Assembly (NCBI GenBank): GCA_029884035.1
Contig: JAOUIM010000063.1
Span: 1-12,410 of the forward strand
Origin: Aquincola sp.
GTDB taxonomy: Bacteria > Pseudomonadota > Gammaproteobacteria > Burkholderiales > Burkholderiaceae_C
Length of the DNA stretch: 12,410 nucleotides
Direction of reading: 5' to 3'
The position numbers and the translations under genes are program-made. Positions 1 through 4,955 of the stretch are shown here, piece after piece (within the stretch, counting starts at the first letter, position 1; each line of letters starts with the position of its first letter). The notes below the pieces were generated by a model, which saw only the letters and a list, made by a program, of their open reading frames with translations, did no database searches and had not been told where the DNA came from.

Positions 1-307
1 CGCCTATCGCGCCGGCCAATCCGACCGTGCGGCACTGTCGGGCGTGCGGCCGATCCAGCCGCCACTGGCGTCGCCGGGCACGGCGACAAGACCTCCCGAC
101 AGCGTGGAGGGCATGATCGGACGTGGCGTGGCAACACTGGACAGCGACATGCAGGCCTTGGGCTACACGCGCGTCAGCCAGTTCAAGGCCGGACAGGACT
201 TGATGACCACCTGGAGTTCACCTGGCCAAAGCCGTTGCGTTCGGCTCATCGCCCGCGACGGAAAGGTACGTCAGACGATGACCATGGACTTCGACCGTTG
301 CATGTGA
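1..307 (+). CDS. 3' end of an uncharacterised protein with a C-terminal two-cysteine domain (partial)
   Basis: The reading frame is open from position 2 to a TGA at 305-307, giving 101 visible residues, so the gene starts before the window. A GTG at 44 could be read as a start, but the frame continues upstream of it without a stop, so a partial gene is more likely. The visible part begins AYRAGQ, passes a proline- and threonine-rich linker, and ends in a compact segment with two cysteines (codons at 236 and 299) about 20 residues apart, a TTW motif and an RDGKV motif. From memory, similar C-terminal segments (a GY motif, an aromatic/Trp strand, Cys, a DGRV-like turn, a final Cys) occur in small exported proteins of unknown function in Proteobacteria. 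That would suggest a periplasmic protein with a disulfide, but the signal peptide would lie outside the window. It converges with psd, with only 15 bases between the two stops. No function is assigned. Confidence 0.6.
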   Translation, partial: AYRAGQSDRAALSGVRPIQPPLASPGTATRPPDSVEGMIGRGVATLDSDMQALGYTRVSQFKAGQDLMTTWSSPGQSRCVRLIARDGKVRQTMTMDFDRCM

Positions 308-322
308 CGCCTGCAAGGCACT

Positions 323-1204
323 TCAGTCCAGCACGGCCATCGCCTCACCCATCCGGATGGCTCCACCCGCAGTCCATGCCGGGTTGAATCGCAGCGGCCC
401 GCGCGGGAACAGCAGCACGACGGTCGAGCCGAGCAGGAACCGGCCCATCTCGTCGCCTTGGCCGAGCATGAGCGACCTGCTGCCTTCATAGCGCCAGTCA
501 CGCACCGTGCCGGGCCGCGGCGGATTGACGACGCCGTGCCACACGGTGGCCATGCTGCCGACGATGGTGGCGCCGACGAGAACGAGCACGAAACGTCCGC
601 GCGAATGCTCGAACACGCAAACCACGCGCTCGTTGCGCGCGAACAGCCCGGGCACGCCGCGCGCAGTGGTCGGATTGACCGAGAACAACTCGCCCGGCAC
701 GTGGATCATGCGCACGAGCCGGCCGTCACAGGGCATGTGGATACGGTGATAGTCCTTTGGGCTCAGGTACAGCGTCGCAAAGTGACCGTTCAGGAACGGC
801 CGCGCCAGGTCGGTGTCGCCGCCAACAAGCGCCTGGACGGTGTAGCTGTGGCCTTTGGCCTGCAGGATCGCATCGCCCTCGATCGGACCAAACTGGCTGA
901 TCGCGCCGTCGACCGGGCACACCAGATCCGCGTCCGCGAGCGGCCGCACGCCGGGCGCGAGTGCTCTCGTGAAGAAGTCGTTGAACGTCGAGTACGCGGC
1001 GGTGTCCGGGTTCGCGGCCTCGGTCATGTTCACGCGGTAGCGATCGATGAACCAGCGGATCACGCGTGTGGTGAGCACCCCGCCGCGCGCGCCCGCCAGC
1101 TCGCCCATCAGCATGGTCAGCGCGCGCTTGGGCAACAGGTACTGCGGCAGGACCGCCATGCGGTCCGATACCAGCGGGCCGAGGGCGTCGGTCGGGTCCG
1201 ACAT
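323..1204 (-). CDS. psd: Phosphatidylserine decarboxylase proenzyme
   Basis: Converts phosphatidylserine to phosphatidylethanolamine at the inner membrane, the last step of PE synthesis. The protein is of the E. coli type, about 293 residues from the chosen start. Numbered from the upstream TTG at 1222, it shows CPVDG (Asp105), the block DYHRIHMP (His162) and FLLGST (Gly265-Ser266). These match the Asp-His-Ser self-cleavage triad of the family. Autocleavage between Gly and Ser creates the pyruvoyl group on the small C-terminal alpha chain and leaves a large beta chain. The blocks QAKGH, LFSVNP, LFARNERV and VGATIVGS are also typical. Three starts are possible: TTG at 1222, which overlaps the sppA stop, ATG at 1204 and ATG at 1159. 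I chose 1204. None has a strong ribosome binding site, and the conserved family N-terminus (LPQYLLPK) begins only just after 1159. Its position directly behind sppA suggests co-transcription and translational coupling. Confidence 0.96.
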   Translation of the reverse strand: MSDPTDALGPLVSDRMAVLPQYLLPKRALTMLMGELAGARGGVLTTRVIRWFIDRYRVNMTEAANPDTAAYSTFNDFFTRALAPGVRPLADADLVCPVDGAISQFGPIEGDAILQAKGHSYTVQALVGGDTDLARPFLNGHFATLYLSPKDYHRIHMPCDGRLVRMIHVPGELFSVNPTTARGVPGLFARNERVVCVFEHSRGRFVLVLVGATIVGSMATVWHGVVNPPRPGTVRDWRYEGSRSLMLGQGDEMGRFLLGSTVVLLFPRGPLRFNPAWTAGGAIRMGEAMAVLD

Positions 1205-1218
1205 CGCGGCGCGCGGAC

Positions 1219-2238
1219 TCAACGAATCGGGGACAGCTCGCGCAGCGCCCTGACGGCGCCTGCGCCCATCGCGGCGCCGAAGCGCTTGGCCAGGCGCTCG
1301 GCGACGTTGTCGTGCGTCGTGTAGTCGATGATCTCTTCGGCCTTGATCACCTCGCGCGCCACGTAGTCGAGACTGCCTACCTTGTCGACGAGCCCGAGCT
1401 TGATCGCCTCCTCGCCGTTCCAGAACAGACCGGAGAACATCTCCGGCGTCGGCTTGAGGCGGTCGCCACGGCCTTCCTTGACCACCGCTATGAACTGCTG
1501 GTGAATCTGGTCGATCATCGCCTTGGCAAAGGCGGTCTGCTTGGCGTTCTGAGGCGAGAACGGATCGAGCATGCCCTTGTTCTCGCCGGCGGTGAGCAGG
1601 CGCCGCTCGACGCCGAGCTTTTCCATCGTGCCGGTAAAGCCGAAACCGTCCATCAGCACGCCGATGCTGCCCACCAGGCTCGCCTTGTCGACGTAGATCT
1701 CGTCGGCCGCCACCGCGATGTAGTACGCACCGGAAGCGCAGATGTCCTCGACCACTGCATAGACCTTCTTGCCGTGCTTGGCCTTCAGGCGCTTGATTTC
1801 GTCGTTGACGATGCCGGCCTGCACCGGGCTGCCGCCAGGAGAGTTGATCCGCATCACGACGGCCTGCGCGCCCCTGTCCTCGAACGCGCTCTTCAACGCG
1901 GCGATCAGGCGCTCGGCACTGGCGTCGGAGTCCAGCGCGATCTCACCCTGCAACTCGACCAGTGCCGTGTGTGGTCCGCTTGGCGAGGTCACGTGATTGC
2001 GCGCCACGAACAGCGCCCACAGCACGGCCAGTACCACGCCCAGCCACGCGAGACGGAAGAAGACGCGCCAGCGCCTCTCGTTGCGGCGGTCGTGGAGCAA
2101 CTCGCGCGCGACGGCCTGGACCGCCACCTCGAGCGAGGCGAGCTTCGCGGCAACGGGCGCGGCGGCTGCAGCGTTGGGCACGGTGGTCGCGGCGTGGGCG
2201 GGCAGCTCGGAGGCCGTCGGATCGTCGGGAGGGTTCAT
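1219..2238 (-). CDS. sppA: Signal peptide peptidase SppA-type S49 membrane serine protease (short form)
   Basis: Membrane-anchored protease of family S49 that degrades cleaved signal peptides or membrane-protein remnants. The 339-residue protein has an alanine-rich cytoplasmic N-terminus of about 55 residues, one hydrophobic segment at about 61-79, and a periplasmic catalytic domain. Catalytic landmarks are INSPGGSP (131-138, oxyanion region), CASGAYY with the nucleophile Ser169, SLVGSIGV (187-194), and the general base Lys221 in AGENKGMLDPF. This is the single-domain form, as in Bacillus SppA, not the double-domain E. coli enzyme. It probably assembles as a ring, as described for the family. 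The start is the ATG at 2238, which forms an ATGA overlap with the stop of the upstream Rieske gene. The frame stays open to 2568, but that extension lies over the Rieske gene and reads as arginine/proline-rich shadow sequence. The stop at 1219-1221 lies against the psd start region. Confidence 0.95.
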   Translation of the reverse strand: MNPPDDPTASELPAHAATTVPNAAAAAPVAAKLASLEVAVQAVARELLHDRRNERRWRVFFRLAWLGVVLAVLWALFVARNHVTSPSGPHTALVELQGEIALDSDASAERLIAALKSAFEDRGAQAVVMRINSPGGSPVQAGIVNDEIKRLKAKHGKKVYAVVEDICASGAYYIAVAADEIYVDKASLVGSIGVLMDGFGFTGTMEKLGVERRLLTAGENKGMLDPFSPQNAKQTAFAKAMIDQIHQQFIAVVKEGRGDRLKPTPEMFSGLFWNGEEAIKLGLVDKVGSLDYVAREVIKAEEIIDYTTHDNVAERLAKRFGAAMGAGAVRALRELSPIR

Positions 2239-2654
2239 GGCGCACAGGGCTCCGTGGAAGTGGCTTCGGGACCGTCGTCGAATTCGATCGGCGCGATGTC
2301 GCGGGAAGGATACCAATACACCTGGCCGTCGCTCTCGTGCACGTCGATGACGATCAGGCCGTTGCGGCCACAGGGGCCGCCCAGGCAGTGGCCGCTGGCA
2401 GGCGAATACTGCGCGCCGTGGACCGCGCAGACGATGGTGCGGCGCTCCGCGTCGAGGAAATCGCCGGGGTTCCAGTCGAGTTCGGTGGGCACATGGGCAC
2501 AGCGGTTGACGTAGGCCACCGCGCGGCCGTCGATGCGCAGCGCGAAGCCGCGCGCTGGCTGGCGCCACAGCAGGAGGTCGAACACGACGCCGCGGCCGCG
2601 TTCGGCGAGCTCGTCACTGCGGCAAAGGAACTGACCTGCTGCGCCGTCAGACAT
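2235..2654 (-). CDS. Small Rieske [2Fe-2S] domain protein
   Basis: A 139-residue soluble protein that is almost entirely one Rieske domain. The two cluster-binding boxes are CAH at 52-54 and CAVH at 76-79, which supply two cysteines and two histidines for a [2Fe-2S] centre. Two further cysteines in SGHCLGGPC (90 and 95) follow the second box. No signal peptide, membrane segment or catalytic mononuclear-iron domain is present. It is therefore more like a stand-alone ferredoxin of ring-hydroxylating systems than an oxygenase subunit or a bc1 Rieske protein. The partner reductase or oxygenase is not in the window. A Rieske gene between a HAD phosphatase and sppA is, as I recall it, a usual betaproteobacterial arrangement, but its role is not known to me. 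The ATG at 2654 follows a 95-base gap after the HAD gene, and its stop overlaps the sppA start as ATGA. Confidence 0.9.
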   Translation of the reverse strand: MSDGAAGQFLCRSDELAERGRGVVFDLLLWRQPARGFALRIDGRAVAYVNRCAHVPTELDWNPGDFLDAERRTIVCAVHGAQYSPASGHCLGGPCGRNGLIVIDVHESDGQVYWYPSRDIAPIEFDDGPEATSTEPCAP

Positions 2655-2707
2655 GGACCGTGCTCACGCCAGCATCGGACCGGTTCGAGTCGCCCGGCCT
2701 GCGACTT

Positions 2708-2731
2708 GCCGCGCAAGCGTGCAAGCGCGGC
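2708..2731. repeat. Inverted repeat in the HAD-Rieske gap
   Basis: Seven-base perfect stem, GCCGCGC (2708-2714) and GCGCGGC (2725-2731), with a 10-base loop. An alternative fold pairs CTTGC (2705-2709) with GCAAG (2713-2717). No T-run follows on either strand, so it is not a classical terminator. It could slow transcription or stabilise an mRNA end between the two genes. Confidence 0.4.
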
Positions 2732-2749
2732 GCACGCGGGTTTGCCCAC

Positions 2750-3406
2750 TCATCCATGCGACAGTAACCAGTCGTGCAATTCGCGCGTGCTGTGCGCGAC
2801 ATGCAGCGGTTCGAACTCGGCGAAGGCCTCATGCGCATGCGCGCCGAAGGCCACCGCGACGCTGGGGGTGCCGGCGTTCCTTGCCAGCTGCAGGTCGTGC
2901 GTCGTGTCGCCGATCATCAGCGTGCGATCAGGCTCGGCGCCGAATTCGCGCATCAGCTCCAACAGCATCAGCGGGTTGGGCTTCGATGCGGTCTCGTCGG
3001 CGGTGCGCGTCGCGTCGAACACCCCCTTGAGCTGCGAGTGCGCCAGCGCCTCGTCGAGTCCGCGTCGGCCCTTGCCGGTGGCCACGCCGAGCCAATGGTG
3101 GCGCGCCTTCAGTGCATGCAGCATCTCGATCGTGCCAGGGAACAGGCTGAGCTCGTGCTGACGCGCAAAGTAGTGGTGGCGGTAGCGGTTGCCGAGCGCG
3201 GGGTAGCGCGCTTCGGCCAGGCCGGGCGCCACATGGCGAAGCGCATCGACCAGGCCGAGACCGATCACGTACGCCGCATCGGCATCGCTGGGCTTCGGCG
3301 CGCCGACATCGGCGCAGGCGTCCTGGATGCAGCGCACGATGAGCGCGGTCGAGTCGAAAAGCGTACCGTCCCAGTCGAAAACGATGAGATCGAAGCGGCG
3401 GGTCAT
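2750..3406 (-). CDS. HAD-superfamily phosphatase, phosphoglycolate phosphatase-like
   Basis: A 218-residue haloacid dehalogenase-like hydrolase, probably a small-molecule phosphatase in the cytoplasm. All four HAD motifs are visible. Motif I is FDWDGTLFDS (nucleophile Asp11, acid/base Asp13), motif II is GVATGKG (Thr110), motif III is Lys142 in SKPNP, and motif IV is MIGDTTHD (Asp167, Asp171). A helical cap inserted after motif I (about residues 18-85) puts it in the Gph/PGMB-like subfamily. The substrate cannot be deduced. Phosphoglycolate is a common default annotation, but the cap alone does not prove it. The frame is open upstream to 3679, but the ATG at 3406 starts right before MTRRFDLIVFDWDGT, where such proteins normally begin. 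The upstream extension lies inside rluC. The start is preceded by a G-rich stretch that falls inside a strong inverted repeat. Confidence 0.92.
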   Translation of the reverse strand: MTRRFDLIVFDWDGTLFDSTALIVRCIQDACADVGAPKPSDADAAYVIGLGLVDALRHVAPGLAEARYPALGNRYRHHYFARQHELSLFPGTIEMLHALKARHHWLGVATGKGRRGLDEALAHSQLKGVFDATRTADETASKPNPLMLLELMREFGAEPDRTLMIGDTTHDLQLARNAGTPSVAVAFGAHAHEAFAEFEPLHVAHSTRELHDWLLSHG

Positions 3407-3410
3407 CGCG

Positions 3411-3433
3411 CGCCCCCGGCCGCCCGGGGGGCG
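3411..3433. repeat. G/C-tract stem-loop just upstream of the HAD start
   Basis: CGCCCCC (3411-3417) pairs with GGGGGCG (3427-3433). Two further GG/CC pairs, closed by a four-base loop, are possible across a bulged G. The repeat ends four bases from the HAD gene's ATG (3406). It contains the only G-rich stretch in that leader, so folding of the mRNA could hide the ribosome binding site. The 88-base rluC-HAD gap also holds TGGCC (3440-3444) paired with GGCCA (3452-3456). Confidence 0.4.
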
Positions 3434-3494
3434 ATGCAGTGGCCCCTGTGAGGCCAGTGGGGCAGCGAACGCGGCGAGCCCGGGCACAGACCGG

Positions 3495-4454
3495 TCACAG
3501 CGCCTCCAGGAGCCCGGCGCAGTCGTCGGGCAAGGCCGCTTCGAGCGTGATGCGCTCGCCGGTGGCCGGGTGGTCGAACGCAAGTTGGCGCGCGTGCAGG
3601 AACATGCGAGCGAAACGGTGCTCGCCGCGCGCGAACTGGCGGTTGACCGCGAAGTCACCGTACTTCGGGTCACCGACAATCGGGTGTCCCTCGTGCGCGA
3701 GATGGACGCGGATCTGGTGCGTGCGACCGGTTTTCAGGGTCACTTCCAGCAGGGTGCAATCGGCGAACGGGCGTGCCACCTTGACCAGCGTGATCGAGCG
3801 ACGCGCATCGTCGTCGGCATGCGCCGCGACTCGGACCTGCCTGTCGCCCTTGGCGTCGGTGGTCTTGAGCAGCGGCACATCGATCACCTTGTGGCTCGCG
3901 CGCCAGCGCCCGACGACGAGCGCGGCATACACCTTCACCGTGCCACGCTGGCGAAACTGGTCCTGCAGCGCGGTCAGTGCACTGCGCCTCTTGGCCAGCA
4001 GCAACACGCCCGAGGTCTCCTTGTCGAGCCGGTGCACGAGTTCGAGGAACTTCGCCTGCGGGCGTGCCCGGCGCAACTGCTCGATCACGCCGAAGCTCAC
4101 GCCCGAGCCGCCATGCACCGCGACGCCGGCCGGCTTGTCGATCGCCAGCAGGTGCTCGTCCTCGAACAGCACCGCAAACTCGCGCGGCGGCGCAGCGGCC
4201 CCATCGGGCCGCTCGCCGGTGCGCACCGGCGGCACGCGAACCTCATCGCCCAGCGCCAGACGCGCGTCCGCCGCCGCCCGCCCCATGTTGATGCGGACCT
4301 CGCCCGACCGGATGACCCGGTAGACATGCGTCTTGGGCACGCCCTTGAGCACACGGAGCAGGAAATTGTCCAGTCTTTGGCCATCGCTGCCCTCGTCGAC
4401 GACAAGGCGCTGGACTTGGGGTGCGACTTTCGTGCCTATAATGGCCTCGACCAC
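3495..4454 (-). CDS. rluC: 23S rRNA pseudouridine synthase RluC
   Basis: Isomerises uridines in 23S rRNA to pseudouridine. E. coli RluC acts at 955, 2504 and 2580. The 319-residue protein has an N-terminal S4 RNA-binding domain (about 27-75, with RLDNFL and VYRVIRSGEVRIN) and an RluA-type catalytic domain. The signature HRLDKETSG places the catalytic aspartate at Asp144. IDKPAGVAVH (105-114) and KTGRTHQIRVHL are further family blocks. The start is the GTG at 4454. An in-frame TAA lies upstream and no ATG, GTG or TTG comes between, so this is the only conventional start. No clear ribosome binding site precedes it. Codons 5 and 6 are ATT ATA, the exact complement of a TATAAT box on the other strand, so the N-terminus overlaps the rne promoter. 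RluC rather than RluA or RluD is supported by the S4 domain together with the divergent rne neighbour, a widespread arrangement. Confidence 0.96.
   Translation of the reverse strand: MVEAIIGTKVAPQVQRLVVDEGSDGQRLDNFLLRVLKGVPKTHVYRVIRSGEVRINMGRAAADARLALGDEVRVPPVRTGERPDGAAAPPREFAVLFEDEHLLAIDKPAGVAVHGGSGVSFGVIEQLRRARPQAKFLELVHRLDKETSGVLLLAKRRSALTALQDQFRQRGTVKVYAALVVGRWRASHKVIDVPLLKTTDAKGDRQVRVAAHADDDARRSITLVKVARPFADCTLLEVTLKTGRTHQIRVHLAHEGHPIVGDPKYGDFAVNRQFARGEHRFARMFLHARQLAFDHPATGERITLEAALPDDCAGLLEAL
4416..4442 (+). promoter_or_regulatory. Probable sigma-70-type promoter for rne
   Basis: A perfect TATAAT lies at 4437-4442 in a very GC-rich region. The -35 is weak: TTGGGG at 4416-4421 with a 15-base spacer is the best TTG-like hexamer. 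Transcription would begin near 4449, giving an rne leader of about 500 nt. E. coli rne has a long leader too (361 nt). The box lies inside the first codons of rluC on the opposite strand. Confidence 0.55.
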
Positions 4455-4951
4455 GTTGCGGAGATAAGTGCTTGATTCGCTAAGAGTTTAGCGGTCGCAC
4501 CCAGGCGGCGTGGAGGTGATGCAACACCCGCCCCGCGCCGTGGGCCGTGGTCCCAAAGGTGACCCGGCAGCCGCGCGAAGCAGGTGGCAGAGAAACGCGA
4601 ATCCAAACCCGGGCCGATGTGACCGTCGGCCTTGAAGAACAAAGGTTTTCGGTGCCGGCCCGATCGAACATGACGAAGCCTGCACCCGCGTCCAGCCCAC
4701 GGACCATGCCGTTCCCGCCCATCCCGACCTTTGACGACCGCGCCCGGCCACGAGCCGCTGGCCCGTCGTCGCGCGGGCCTGTGGGCGGCGGATGCGTCCC
4801 GAACGCTGCCACGCACGCGCCAACGCTGCGGCCGCGCTGAGCGTCGCCTTCGGGCGAACACAGCGCGCCGCGGTCCAGGGCGGTTCCTTGCGGTTTGCTC
4901 GCGTGCCTCGTGCGTCGACGAAGTGATGTCGATGTTTGGAGAACACGAGAC
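4455..4951 (+). promoter_or_regulatory. Long structured 5' leader region of rne
   Basis: This is the only gene-free stretch over 300 bases. Simple stem-loops can be read directly: CGCTAA/TTAGCG (4478-4493, loop GAGT), GGCGG-c-GTG/CACCCGCC (4504-4532), GGCCGA/TCGGCC (4612-4631), GGCCCG/CGGGCC (4760-4779), and TCGCC/GGCGA with a TTCG loop (4844-4857). The loop of the second holds GGAGGTGAT, complementary to the 16S rRNA 3' end. An A/T-richer, apparently open stretch lies near 4632-4652. In E. coli, RNase E binds and cleaves its own leader to limit its synthesis (rne5 element). In Pseudomonas a different leader motif (rne-II) is described. A comparable autoregulatory role here is inference from position, length and hairpins. 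No tRNA or other known RNA gene was recognised. Confidence 0.5.
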
Positions 4952-4955
4952 ATGA
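4926..4955 (+). other. Possible 9-codon upstream reading frame overlapping the rne start
   Basis: ATG at 4926 opens a frame encoding MSMFGEHET, whose TGA (4953-4955) overlaps the rne ATG (4952-4954) as ATGA. The same frame is open back to a TTG at 4731. That longer 74-residue product is arginine-rich and looks non-coding. The short frame has only a weak purine stretch upstream (GACGAAG). It could couple translation to rne or be chance. Confidence 0.25.
4938..4942 (+). promoter_or_regulatory. Ribosome binding site of rne
   Basis: GGAGA lies nine bases before the ATG at 4952. It supports that start over the upstream in-frame TTG at 4895, and the protein then begins MKRMLINATQ, the usual RNase E/G N-terminus. 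Confidence 0.75.

Noticed and set aside
309..319. GCCT-GCA-AGGC hairpin between the first gene and psd as a terminator
   Set aside because: It has only four pairs and no T-run on either strand.
458..1324. 288-residue plus-strand frame over psd
   Set aside because: Its composition is arginine/histidine-rich, and the opposite strand carries all Psd motifs including LGST.
1312..3161. Long plus-strand frames over sppA, the Rieske gene and the HAD gene
   Set aside because: They run through well-identified minus-strand genes and overlap each other, as shadows do.
4519..4635. 38-codon frame behind the GGAGGTGAT motif
   Set aside because: Only two bases separate the GGAGG core from the ATG, codons such as AGA and AGG are atypical, and no family is recognisable. 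The motif is kept as a finding, but the frame is not called as a gene.
4895..4951. N-terminal extension of RNase E from a TTG
   Set aside because: The family starts at MKRMLINA, and a GGAGA site correctly spaced for ATG 4952 is present.
4731..4955. 74-residue frame ending on the rne start
   Set aside because: TTG start without a ribosome binding site, and an arginine-rich product typical of a chance GC-rich frame. Only the last nine codons are kept as a tentative element.
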